DNA from: Neurospora crassa OR74A
Taxonomy: Eukaryota > Ascomycota > Sordariomycetes > Sordariales > Sordariaceae
Assembly: GCF_000182925.2 (NCBI RefSeq)
Contig: NC_026505.1
Coordinates: 4,650,001 to 4,714,000, forward strand
Length of the DNA stretch: 64,000 nt
Direction of reading: 5' to 3'
The notes under the pieces are model-generated. The model ran no database searches. It saw nothing but the letters and a program-made list of their open reading frames with translations, and was not told where the DNA came from. Positions 36,153 to 46,904 of the stretch are shown one piece after another. Position numbers and translations under genes: made by a program. Every line of letters starts with the position of its first letter. The first letter of the stretch is position 1.

Positions 36153-37235
36153 ATTAGCGGGAAAGAAAATTGGGCGGTGATGAAAATTGTATGCGGAGCT
36201 TGAGAAAAGGACGAAAGAAAGTATCGGGCAGCGAGAAACGACCGGGTTACTCAAAGAAACGAAACGAAAAGAGGACAGACTGCGACGACTTGGGCAATCT
36301 GTCCATGGCCTCCGTACTGGTTCTTCAACGAAGAGACGGATATTATACATGGTCGGGACTACGGAAAAATTGGGTGTCTAATGGATGGAATATTTGGAAA
36401 CACAGGGCTGGCGGGCTTGGGTATAATGATACAACATCAACAACAGAAAATAGAAACAAGGAACTGGGCGATTTCCAACCCGGGTTCGCGGAAGAAAATA
36501 GAACACTACAACAACAACAACAACAACAACAATGACCCGAAACGAGCGAGCGAGCGAACAACGCCATTGATCAATCGAACCGACAAACCGACTAGATGCT
36601 AATATATGCCTGTTGTGCTACTACTGGTTTTCGACAGGAAACAAAGGGATTGAAGTGAGCGGTCTGAAGGTAGTCCTTAGACAGTAGCCATGTTGTTTTA
36701 TTGTGGGTTTGATGCAGACCACACTGCAGTTACCATACTTGAACTTGCTGGGATTCAGTGGTCATTTTTGGCTGATACACTTGCTGTTGCTGTCAGAAGT
36801 GATGGATTTCACAATAAGAGTACAATCGTAGTAGTAATAGTAGTGGTGGTGGTGGTGGTCATGATAGTGTGAAAAAATGGGGGAATATAACAGCTCTTCA
36901 GTAAACGCTGTGGCATGGTTAATCGTTGGCTTTGAATTTGTTTTGCTGAAGAAATACATAAGAATCGCAAGAGAAATGGCGTCCTACGAGATTTGACTCA
37001 AACGTCTTCTGACATCTCGAACAACGTTAGGACGTGCAAACATAATGTCGAGATGGGACTCCGTGTCTCGATGGGAACGATGAAGCACCGAATGCCGAAT
37101 ACACAAGCTTCGAACCCATCAATTGTCAAATCTTAGTCTGTATTATACACTCTTATATGTGTCTTACTTTAAACATCAAGTTCCGGCACGCCCTCTTTTC
37201 ATACCCCCCTAATACACCTAGACACCGCAATTCTT
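36153..37235. other. Convergent 3' region between the transporter gene and SRP72
   Basis: About 1.1 kb lies between converging genes, holding (CAA)8 at 36509-36532 and a TAG/TGG-repeat patch near 36828-36860. Both probably lie in 3' UTRs or spacer. No gene is supported. Confidence 0.55.
36509..36532. repeat. (CAA)8 trinucleotide repeat
   Basis: Eight perfect CAA copies about 360 bp after the transporter stop codon, probably in its 3' UTR or in spacer. Confidence 0.9.
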
Positions 37236-39343
37236 TCATTTCTTCCCCTTCTTCTTCTTCTTCCCACCACCCCCTCCGCCACCTCCACCACCGCTACCAG
37301 CCGGGTTCGCCTTCTCCACTTTCAAGGATCCAGCACCGCCGGCGAGCTCCAGCGTCTCCTCATCGCCCTTAACATAGCCGCCCTGCGTCGCCTCCTGCGC
37401 CCGCTTTTTGCCCTTTCGGCCCTTGGGCCGGTAGCTGCTGCGGTCGCGCAACGGCAGCCACCGCTCCGGGTCGGGCTGTTTGGCGGGGTCATAGTTCTTG
37501 GGCAGTTTCCTCTTTCTGCGCTGCTTCTTCGCGGCTTGCTGCTGTTGTTTTTGCTGTTCGCCCGTAGTCTCGCCGTCGTCCTCGCGGGCGCGCTTCTTAC
37601 CTTGTTGTTGTTGGTGGGTAACAACGGGGAGACTGGCGACTCCGGCATCAAGAAGGGCGGAAACATCCACGCCGGCTGTGAGCTTCTCGACGGGCGAGAG
37701 AGCGCCGAGGTAGGGCTGCACCTTGGCGAAGTCGCTGGTGGCGAAGCTGGCGATGAGACCCGCTGTAGCGGTACGGTCGTCGGGCTGGGCGGCTACGAGG
37801 TGCGTGAAGGCCTCGCCGGCGGTGCTCAAGTCGGAAGGATGCGTGGAGCGGAGCAGCTCGATACCGGCTTCGCGCAGGAGAGAGTCGCCGCTGCTGGCGG
37901 CTTTTTGCTTGGATTGCCAATGCGAGGCGGCCTTGGCGAGTTCGGACCGGACGGCGGAGTGACGGCCTTGTTGACGGTAGAGTGCAATGGCGAGGGCGAC
38001 GAGGCCCGGGGCGAAGCGCACATCGGCGTTGTTTTCGGATGCTGTGGCGGCCTCGAGGCGCTTGAAGAAGGCTTCGAGGAGGTTGAGCGCCTGAGCGGGG
38101 TTTTGGAGTTGGATATAGAGTTGGATGACGGTCAGGAGGAGACCGACGTCGGTGGGCCTGGTCTCGAGCAGAGGGAGGATGCGGCGGAGAGCTGTCTTGC
38201 CAGTTTGAAGCTCGGAAACAGCTGCGGCGTTGAGGGCGCCTAGGTCGCACTTGCTGGACGAAATGGTGGGTTCGGCCTCCTTGGACAAGATCTTGGTGGT
38301 CTTGCTCTTGACGCCAGCGAACTTTTGCGCTTGGAGCTCAATGATGTACTTGTTGCGGCGGAAAATGGTAGCCTGCTCCTCGAACAAACGGTCGTTCCCG
38401 GTTACTACTGGGAGGGTGTCGGCGAGCCGTTGAGCCATGTATGGGTTGCTCTCGGACTTGAGGATCAGCGCATTGCTTTGGGCAATGGCTCTGGTTGATG
38501 CGTCCGAGATACTAGAAGATTCAAAGTCAGAGTGATGTTCACGCTGCCAGAGCTCCCAGATAGAACTTACTCAGAGAGTACAACTTCCTCATGAAACCTC
38601 GCAGCTTCTTCCAGGTTACCAAGCTTCGTAGCAACGTAGGCTTGCTGTACGATGATGGGCGCCAGTTCTGCCTTCTTGTCCTCCTCGCTCAAATCTTCTG
38701 AAGCTTCGCACAGATCCCTGGCACGCTTGAACAGAAAAGCAGCCTTGGCGAAGTCGCCCTGGGCTATGCTGCCGCAAGCAGCGTTGTATGCCGTCTCAAA
38801 GACCTCGAGCTCATCCCTACTGAGCTTCTTGTGTTCCTCCGATACGGCCCAGCCTTTGCCCTGCATCTCTAGTTGCGAGTAAGTGGCCAGAATATTGATG
38901 CGCAAGTCGTTCTCCTCGCCGTACATGGCATCCTCTACGTTCTCGGCCATTTCCTGATACAGCTCGGCAGCCTTGTCGAACTTCTCGGCACGGTAGGCGA
39001 CCTGGGCGGCAAGGTGCTTCATACCGCGGGTGTTGATTCCGGTGGTCTCCAGCAACTGCTCGGCAGCCTCAAGCTCGCCGGTCTTGTAGAGCGCATACGC
39101 CTTCTCCATGACGCAGGTCTTGTCGAGGGCGGCGCCTCCTTCGGCAATGGCACGGAGAGCATCGTCGAAGCGATCGAGTTTGACGAGCGCAACAACGCGG
39201 GTGTGCTGGGCGGTGGTCAGGTCGGCCGGGTTGCCCTTGGCGGCTTTGATGGCGGAATTGGCGAGCTTCAGAGCTTCCTCATGGTCGTCGATGCTCGTCC
39301 CACGAAGGAGGGAATTGAGGGCGGCGATGGCGGAGTCTGACAT
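37236..39343 (-). CDS. srp72: Signal recognition particle subunit SRP72
   Basis: Two exons, 39343-38571 and 38511-37236, give 2049 nt and 682 aa. The 59-nt intron has donor GTAAGT, branch CTGAC and acceptor TCTAG. The first 550 or so residues are TPR-like helical repeats (ALVKLDRFDDALRAIAEG, AYALYKTGELEAAEQLLE, VAYRAEKFDKAAELYQEM). Near the C-terminus is the SRP72 RNA-binding motif, basic KKQRRKRKLPKNYDP followed by DPERWLPLRDRSSYRPKGR. The protein then ends in a Gly run and a poly-Lys tail. SRP72 forms the SRP68/72 heterodimer on SRP RNA and is needed for co-translational targeting to the ER. The order of domains and the length match fungal SRP72. Confidence 0.95.
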
Positions 39344-40657
39344 GGTGGTGGTGGCCGCTCCTGGGGGAGTTGAGCGTGGATGTTATGGGCTAATGCTGAT
39401 TGTCTGTATGAACTATGTCGACATCATCTGCCAGTCGGTATTGATACTAGTAGTATGTACCCGGTTTCTGGTCGAACGGAACTGAAGTGCAGTCGAAGGG
39501 AGCCCGTCGGTGACGTTCTTCGCAGCTGAGTGTCGGCCGAGGATGGTGTCGCGGTGGTTGTTGGGCCCCGCAGCTTGGATGTTCTAGGGTTCAAGTTGTT
39601 GAAGCACCCCCTGTCACGATTGTTCTCTGGCCTCCGCGTCGCGCTGTGCTTCGCTGTCAAGAGCTGAGGCTCAATTGCGGGGCTCCCACCTGTGGACGGG
39701 ACCAGGATTTTTTTTGGGATCCTATGTGGGGTCCGGGGTGTCCCGCGGGAGTGGCCCAAGCTTCCACTTCCAAACACAGCGCCGTGGGTGCGAGCTTCCA
39801 CAAGGCTTGGTGACTTGCATCAAAGTCCCATCATCCGTGGACGATTCGAAACGGACCCCGATATTGGGTGTTCGCCTCACCACCAAATCACCACGATGCT
39901 CCGTCCATACAATGACCAAGAACATATCATTTCAACGGGATAAGATCTAAGCAAAACCACATCGGATACAGCCAGCCACTGCCAAGAACCCGGATCTAAA
40001 CACTTGTACAGTTGAGTTATCAAAGGAATGAATGCCCTTATGGGAGTGATTGCTCAGGAAAACACGTCTTTAAGTACCAACCCCAAAGTTTTCCTTTCTT
40101 CCGCGCAGTCCGACCAATTTCAGTGTGGGGGGAGCAAGCATCCGGCGGGATGGGCGAAGGCGGTGATTCGGAATGCGTATGTGTGCAAGCAGAACACAGA
40201 GAAGTTAGCGTCGGGAAGGCATTGGTTGAGGCTGTCGTTGTTGCAGACGACGATGGTGGTGACCAAGTTGGGTGGGTTGAAGAGTGGTTTGGTGGGACCG
40301 CCCGAGAGTGAGAGAACCGTTACGCACCGGCCTACCCGAACACGCCGGGGTGCTCCCTTTTGACCTCTCCGGGTCTAAACCCCGAACGGCGGGAACGAGC
40401 TCGGTGTTTGGGCGTACCCACTCGTACATTGCGGGAATGACGTGTTTGGTCTGTGCGCTAATCGCCTTTATCACTCAGTGGATCTTGATCTGGCTATCAA
40501 TGACTAACAACGACTTCCATGCTTCCAGAAGGCGTGAGATTGTGCATTAACCGATCCGTGGAGTCGGTGATCTTGAAAAGACAAAATCACACCTTCTCTG
40601 GCTCGGATCACATCAGTATCGATTTTTGAACCACCTGAAAAGCAGCACAAGCAGGAA
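39344..40657. other. Divergent promoter region between SRP72 and the ABHD11-like gene
   Basis: About 1.3 kb is shared by two divergent genes. It contains open frames of roughly 100 codons (for example 40028-40363) with no recognisable family and no splicing that would extend them. I treat them as chance frames. Confidence 0.5.
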
Positions 40658-42020
40658 ATGATGAAAATAGCCTTCGCCCGCGCGGCCGCCCAGGCCGGCG
40701 CCTCAGCAGTTAGAGTTGGAGGAGGATGCTGCTCAACCACCATCCCAACCATCTCAGCCGTCGCTGGCGCCAGCGCCACCCTCGTGGCCCGAAGACTCTT
40801 CTCTTCCGCTTCTGCCGCTACTCCTTCGTCAACAGCAACCAACACCGTCCCTCCGGTTGTTTCCACAGTCCCGCTCGTCTATGATCTTCATTCACCGGAG
40901 AACCCTACGGTGCCGAATAAGGAGACTCAGCCCATCATTTTCATCCATGGACTTTTTGGCTCAAAGAAAAACAACAGGAGTATCAGTAAGTGAGTAGCCC
41001 TTATGCATCGGTTTATGAGCGTTCGGTCTCTTGTTTTCCCCCCCGATGTTGGACAGATGAGATTTGCTTAATCACATTCGATTCTTTGACACTAGTCTCA
41101 TCGAACTTGCCGGTCGGTTGAGACTGGATGACTAACTTTGTTCTTGTTTTTATAACAATAAAGACAACTAGCCCGTGACCTAGGTCGTCATATCTTCGCC
41201 ATTGTAAGGGAAATCTGCAAATACATGTTTATCTTTGAAAGAAATCAAAACTCTAACCTCATACCAGGACCTCCGCAACCACGGTGAATCCCCCCACGAC
41301 CCCCGCCACGATTACACCGCCATGTCCGAGGACGTAGCCGCTTTTATCCGATCCCACGGTCTCAAAGACTCTACCCTCATCGGGCACTCCATGGGCGCCA
41401 AAGCCGCCATGACTGTTGCTCTCACGCATCCGGACCTCGTGCAGAATATCATTTCCGTCGACAACGCGCCGGTAGACGCCCGCTTGCAATCGTCCTTTGC
41501 GCGGTACATCCAAGGCCTGAAAAAGATTGAAGAAGCCGGCGTCTCCTCCCTCAGCGCAGCCGACAAGATCCTCGAGCCCTACGAAAAAGATCTAGTCGTA
41601 CGCCAGTTCCTTCTGGGCAACTTGCACCGGCCCCGTGTCGATCCCGGTGGAAAGCCGAGCCCGACGCTGCAGTTTAGGAATCCGTTGGGGATCATTGGCA
41701 AGAGTTTGGATCATATGGGAGATTTTCCCTTCAAGGATCCGCATAGGGTCAGGTTCGGTAAACCCGCGCTGTTTGTCAGGGGCACAAAGAGCCATTATGT
41801 GCCGGATGAGGTGATCCCGCTAATTGGGCAGTTTTTCCCGCTGTTTGAACTGGTGGATGTTGAGGGCGGGCATTGGGTTATTTCGGAGAATCCAGAGGCT
41901 TTTAGGCAGGGTGAGTTTTCTCTTCTTCTGGGCTGGACTATGATTTGGGTGTGATGTTGGTGATGCTAATGATCCATTTGTGGGACAGCTGTTTTAAAGT
42001 TCCTCGAGCCTAAGGAGTAA
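40658..42020 (+). CDS. imo32: Mitochondrial alpha/beta hydrolase, ABHD11/Imo32 family
   Basis: Exons 40658-40989, 41164-41203, 41268-41910 and 41989-42020 give 1047 nt and 348 aa. The N-terminus is rich in Ala, Arg and Ser and lacks acidic residues, which fits a mitochondrial targeting signal. The hydrolase core begins IIFIHGLFGSKKNNRSISK, then QLARDLGRHIFAI joined to DLRNHGESPHD. The nucleophile elbow is GHSMGAKAA, the acid region SVDNAPVDA, and the catalytic-His region GGHWVISENPEAF. Together these give a full Ser-Asp-His triad. Yeast Imo32 and human ABHD11 are matrix proteins. ABHD11 protects the 2-oxoglutarate dehydrogenase complex, but the natural substrate is uncertain. The first intron ends in AAG rather than YAG, the only acceptor that keeps frame. 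The last exon adds only AVLKFLEPKE. Confidence 0.92.
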
Positions 42021-42483
42021 ACAAAAACTCCCCTGTTGTTGACACGGAGGTGAGAGTGTTGTATTAGAGGTATTCGTGGAGGCTATGGATTATCCCCACA
42101 CAGGACATGACCCGAGCATCCATTTGTTCTCGAGTGGCGGTTGACGACGGTAAAGCATTGCTTCTTGGTTTCCTTCTGGTTCACAAGTACCGGTTTACCA
42201 ATCAGTGCTTTCAAAATGCCTGACAAGGTTGAGGAAAACATATCATCATGAGACATACCATAGACCTTAGACGATAGAAAGAACAAGCAACTAACATTCT
42301 CTTAAGCTTGCGAATCAAGGAAATCTCTAACAAAAATATGCGTTTGTGGCCAATCATGAACATGTAATCTGGGGGTATCAGAACTTGTTTCTTGTGTGCT
42401 GTGTGTTTAAGCAGAGCAGCAACTCCGGCCACCGACGAGCCAGGCTGTGGGTTGGCTGCCAGAAGACTTGAAAATGCGTTCCG
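42021..42483. other. Short convergent 3' spacer between the ABHD11-like gene and the Rab gene
   Basis: About 460 bp, enough for two 3' UTRs. Nothing else is recognised. Confidence 0.6.
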
Positions 42484-43805
42484 CTAGCACGAACAAGTCG
42501 GAAGGGAGAAGTAGCCGTTGTTGGTAGTGCTGTCAACCACAACCGTCCCGGATCGCCGTTTTGCCGTGGCGTTGGTGAGCAGACCTGGCGTCTGCACGAT
42601 CTGGTTTACGATTTCCACAAAGGGGCGGCGGACGTTCTCACTGGTCTTGGAACTTGCCTCGCAAAAGCTGGCGCCGTGTTGTTCCGCTAGTGCTAGGCCT
42701 TCCTCGGATGTGACCTCCCGGCTGCGAGCTGCTTTGTCAAGTTTTGCTCCGACCTGAATGTGGACTATGTTAGTAATATTTTGTGACTCCTTCACCACGG
42801 GAACTGATGTGACGGTTGCGTTCATGAAGTGGGATAAAAAAGAAAAAAAAAAGGGGGGGGGGGGGGGGAGGGGGGGGGGGGGGGAACAAGAAAAAAAAAA
42901 AAGGAATCTTACCAGGTACAGAGCAACGTCCTCTACGGTGTTGGCTTTGGCTTCGTCAAACCATCGTTCCATGGAAATGAAACTTGCTCTGTTGGAAATG
43001 TCGTAGACGAGAATAACGCCATGGGCACCACGGTAGAAGCTGGTTGAGAGGGTTCGGAATCTTTCTTGTCCGGCCTGTCGTTGTCGAATCAACAGTGATT
43101 CACTTGTTAGTAGCAAGCTCATTGATAGCGTACACATGATGCTTTCAGATTGGGCTTGTGTGAACATGAAGTTCTAAGGGAGGAGTGTTGTTGCTCACCG
43201 TATCAAACAGAGTTAACCGATATGGCTTGCCGCGGACCGCAAGTCTTTTGATCTGGAACAATAACTGTGTCAGTATACTATTGCAGGATGTGTTCCCCAA
43301 CGACCAAGTGTTGTGGATACTTCAATCCGAATGAGGGTGCGAGATCCCAAAAATTTTGAATGAGCCTTCAACGTGTGCAAAAATATGTGGACAGGTGCGG
43401 GCAAATGTGAGTGAGTGGCAAGGATATAATAACAGAACAGTAACTCACCTTGAAGTCGATACCAATTGTCGCAGCGGCCGTGTCAGGATCGAATTCATCA
43501 TCACAATATCGCATGAGTACTGGGGAATTGTCAGAGACCAGTATGCAAACGTTTAATATTCGGGTGTGTATAAGCCATGTTGCACGAGCTCTTTGTAGCT
43601 TAAGAGCATGATGACTGTGTCGTTTGCACCTCTTCCATCGGATGTGAAGGAAGCACTTTATCAATCTCCTTGCCATGTCCACCAAGTGAGGTTAGACGAT
43701 CCCGGGACAGATGAGAGACCCAAAGGACTTACATGCCGACTTTCCAGCACCTGATGGCCCGATCAACAGGATCTTGAGCGTAGGTAGGGCGTCATCCGAA
43801 GCCAT
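42484..43805 (-). CDS. Rab18-like small GTPase
   Basis: Exons 43805-43733, 43519-43449, 43252-43199, 43074-42913 and 42753-42484 give 630 nt and 209 aa. The motifs are P-loop [10 protein letters not shown], switch-1 Thr in [11 protein letters not shown]3 [12 protein letters not shown]4 region [10 protein letters not shown] and G5 EASSKT. The protein ends in Cys-Ser-Cys, a CXC double geranylgeranylation signal. The Rab identity is clear from [20 protein letters not shown], and the overall layout is closest to Rab18, which acts at ER and lipid-droplet membranes (inference). The G4 box has Ala where NKxD has Asn. The introns are long for this window (about 210, 196, 124 and 159 nt). The last of these carries long C and T runs. 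Confidence 0.9.
42843..42901. repeat. Homopolymer tract (A, then G, then A on + strand) in an intron of the Rab gene
   Basis: On the + strand an A run is followed by G16, A, G15 and another A-rich run. On the gene strand this is T/C-rich. It lies inside the last intron of the Rab18-like gene, a little downstream of the donor. Confidence 0.92.
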
Positions 43806-45164
43806 CTGGCTGGACGGGGAGCCCACGGGGCCACAGGGATCGAAAAGAGGAGAGGTGTAAGTAAACTGGTCGTCCGTTGTCTATCCTTGCTCCTGTCTAT
43901 AAGTACCTGAGTGCATGTGTTGAAATGACCTGTACTTGGTTCGGAGGTGATGAAGTGATGTTGCTGAGCAGGTCGTTAGAGCTGGTGGCAATTGCGGGGA
44001 GTTTCTATGTCGAGGAATGTCGAGGTTGGAGTGGAAGTTGACGGTTGACAGTTGACACAGGTTCCCATTGGAGGGGTCGTTGCTGAGAACTGGCGCAAAC
44101 CAAGGGAGGTATAATTGCACGTGTAAGTCCCGTTCTCCAAGCGGGAAGAAAAAGATGAAACAAAGTCGCGATGGTCTTTAACCCTGTAATGCTACGATGC
44201 TGCGGTACGTCTTATTCCCAGGTCGAAATCCCTTCTGTCGTCGGCGAGTTCGAGAAATTTGCTGTTAGGTTTGCGTTTGCAAATCTTGAGTTGCTGCCCT
44301 CGCCCCCGAAACTGAGAGTGCGCAGAGGTGCGTACTTGTAATCGCCCCGTAGGTACGTAGGTGACTGGCCTGGCTGACAAGTGGAAGCTGCCGCCTTGCA
44401 CCGACACGCACCCTCATATGACAGTTCCCGCCCTTATGTAAGAGCCTGGACTTTATCAAAAGCCTAAGAGGGCAGGAGGGTTCTCTTGACGTGCCCAGCC
44501 CACACATAGCACACCACAAGGCATTGAAGAGATTTGGGACGTTATGCGTGGTGCGAGTCAAATAAGAGGCAACGATCACATATAGACAAAAGTCGCACCG
44601 TGGATATTGAGCATGCTGGGATTGGCTTTGGACGCACTGATACTACAAAGCACCAAGGGACGCGCGAGGCTGACCTGAACCGCCCACCCGCCTTACATGA
44701 TGCTGCTGCTGGATCGACTACTCGCTCGGACACCCGTCAACCACGACTTGTGCATCCCTCTCTTATGGCCAACCAAGGGAAATCATGGGTATATGGGACT
44801 CCGGCTGCTTCTCATAACGATTCCTCGTAGCTGAAATTCAGATCCCTAAAACGCCCCACAAGCCCAAGTCAACGACGATTAGAGTGCTTTCGCATCCAGG
44901 CAAGGTCTCCCAAACCACGTAGAATTCGCTGAGCTGAGTGTCACCCCTTCTCTGAAAACGACATTTTCAACCATCGCTCGACTTTTGGTCATTTGTGATC
45001 GTTTTTTGATTCCCGTTTTCTCATTGTCGGGAGGGTATTCGTTACCTTGACTAATACCATAATACCATGCCAATGCAACGAAGAAGCAAGACCAAAGCCC
45101 TAGAGAGGTATTGCCCGAGTGAAACCCATGCCCAGTGCGATCATTCCCCAGTACCGGTAACCCT
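43806..45164. other. Intergenic region between the Rab18-like gene and eS1
   Basis: Both flanking genes read leftward, so this is the Rab promoter plus the 3' region of eS1. A leftward open frame continues past the eS1 stop only in another phase. No gene or RNA is recognised. Confidence 0.55.
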
Positions 45165-46385
45165 TTATACGGACTCGAGAACGGTCTCCTTGAACTCACG
45201 CTCGACCTTCTGGCCAGCCTCGTCGGAGCCAGACTCGCCGTGGAGAGACATGAGAGCACCGAGGTCGAACTTGGGCTGCTTGAGCAACTTGACCTTGCGG
45301 ATGTGGACCTGTAGCGCTTAGGGTCAGCTAATCTGTTGTGTCGTCCAGAGTCCTGGGTTACAAAACGTACGTTCTGGAGGGGGTAGATGCCCTGGGTAGC
45401 CTTCTCAATCTCGCGGCCAATGACCTCGGGGATGAGCTTGGAGGTGAGCTGGGTGAGGGTGCAGCTGGAAGCCTCGCGCTGGATGATCTCGGTCATCTTG
45501 CGGCGGATGGCGCGGATCTGAGAAGAGGCAGCATAGGTGGTCTTCTTAACCTGGTTAGGGCGGCGCTTGGTGAAGGCAATGGCGAAGAGGCGGAGGAGGT
45601 AGTCGTCGGTGGTCTTGACGGTGATGTTGGCCTCAATGAGAGTCTGCCACTTGCGGACAAGCGAGCGGAGCTTGTCGGAGGTGAAGTCGAGACCGTGGAA
45701 GTTGGTCAGGCAGTTCTTGCCCTGGATCTCATCGACACGGAGCTTGACCTTGCGGAAGGAGTGGTCCTCATCCTTCTGGAGGTCGGCGAGAGAGACCTCG
45801 AAGATGCGGCCCTTCAGAGCATCGTTGGCGTTCTTGAGACCGGTGGTGCGGTTGACCAGGGTCTTGCCGACACTGAACAAGCTAGTTAGAATACCGTTCT
45901 CGCATGATGTGTGTTTGTTGATATCTGGGTCGGGCTGCGTGCGCATTTGAAAGAGATATCGACATGTAGGGCGGGCGGATGGCTTACTCTCTGACGTTGA
46001 AAGGCGCAGGGGCCTGGAGACGGGGAACCAGTCAGTTTGCTGTCACCTAGGGACTTGAGATCGCGATCGGTCGAAACTCACCTTGATGCCGTACCAGTCC
46101 TTGCGGGCGAAGGGGTCCTGGGTCTTCTTCTTAAGACCCTTCTTGCCCTTGGACAATCTCTTGTTCCTGCACGCCAACACCAATGATTAGCCGCTGCGCT
46201 GCTTGTGTGCTGTTTCTTTCTCGATTCGGATCGGGCGATGTTGTCTGTAATTTGCGACCGGAGCTCGTCATCGCCTCGCGACCGCATGACGCCTGCGCGG
46301 ACCGCTCATTCCATCCATCGCCCGCATCATCGTGGCATCGATTTTGGCAATATTTCGGGGTGACAACGTACTTGCCAACAGCCAT
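45165..46385 (-). CDS. rps1: 40S ribosomal protein eS1 (S3a/Rps1)
   Basis: Exons 46385-46372, 46166-46082, 46013-45988, 45872-45371 and 45308-45165 give 771 nt and exactly 256 aa, the usual eS1 length. The spliced N-terminus is [19 protein letters not shown], followed by [17 protein letters not shown] and [15 protein letters not shown]. The C-terminal exons read [11 protein letters not shown] joined to [17 protein letters not shown], ending in KETVLESV. It is a structural protein of the small subunit near the mRNA exit. The first coding exon is only 14 nt, a common layout for fungal ribosomal-protein genes with an intron just after the start. The first intron is about 205 nt. I looked in it for C/D-box snoRNA signals and found none convincing. 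Confidence 0.97.
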
Positions 46386-46563
46386 CTTGACGAGCACCTG
46401 TGCCTAGGGACAAAATGTGCTGCTTGGGGTGGTGATGGAGACCGTGCAATCTGGGACGCGGAGTTTGGTTTTCTCTCCTCGAAGGGTGAAATTGTGTCTG
46501 TCCCGTTGTGTGGGCGTAGTCCGGAAAAACTGTGGTGGTGGGGCTTGCCAAGACTACGGCCTG

Positions 46564-46568
46564 ATTGG
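46564..46568 (-). promoter_or_regulatory. CCAAT box upstream of eS1 (candidate)
   Basis: CCAAT on the gene strand, about 180 bp before the eS1 start codon, followed on that strand by CAGGCC. CCAAT boxes bind the Hap/NF-Y complex. Placement is plausible, but a five-base match occurs often by chance. Confidence 0.3.
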
Positions 46569-46856
46569 CCTCTCGGACCTTAGGGCTCAATGCCGAGCAG
46601 GGGGGCGCCAGCTGATAACGCTTATCGTGGCAAGTCGCTACCTCCACTCTTGTCCACAGCTGGGTCCCTTGGTTGCCTGGAAGGTTGGACTCGGGGGACT
46701 TTTGCTTCCATGACTGCAGACCGCAGGCACCCTTCTTCTCACTGGAGGAGGTTTTGGCGAGTTGAAGGAGGTTCTGAACCACTCGTTCGTTCATTCTCAC
46801 CAAACACCATCACCAAATCATCAACCACCATTCGCCATCACCATCATCATCTCCCC

Positions 46857-46857
<1 letters not shown>

Positions 46858-46903
<46 letters not shown>
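46858..46903. repeat. Poly(A) homopolymer of 46 bases
   Basis: An uninterrupted run of 46 A on the + strand between CTCCCCC and GCCCCC. There is no target-site duplication or upstream element body that would make it the tail of a retroposed copy. Confidence 0.95.

Positions 46904-46904
<1 letters not shown>

Noticed and set aside
40028-40363. 111-codon open frame between SRP72 and the ABHD11-like gene
   Set aside because: No family motif, lies in a divergent promoter region, and has a competing open frame in another phase.
46167-46371. Intronic snoRNA in the first intron of eS1
   Set aside because: A GATGATG-like word is present but does not match a C box, and no paired D box CTGA with terminal stem is seen.
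46858-46903. Poly(A) tract as the tail of a retroposed LINE or SINE copy
   Set aside because: No reverse-transcriptase-like frame, no tRNA-derived head and no flanking duplication found upstream.
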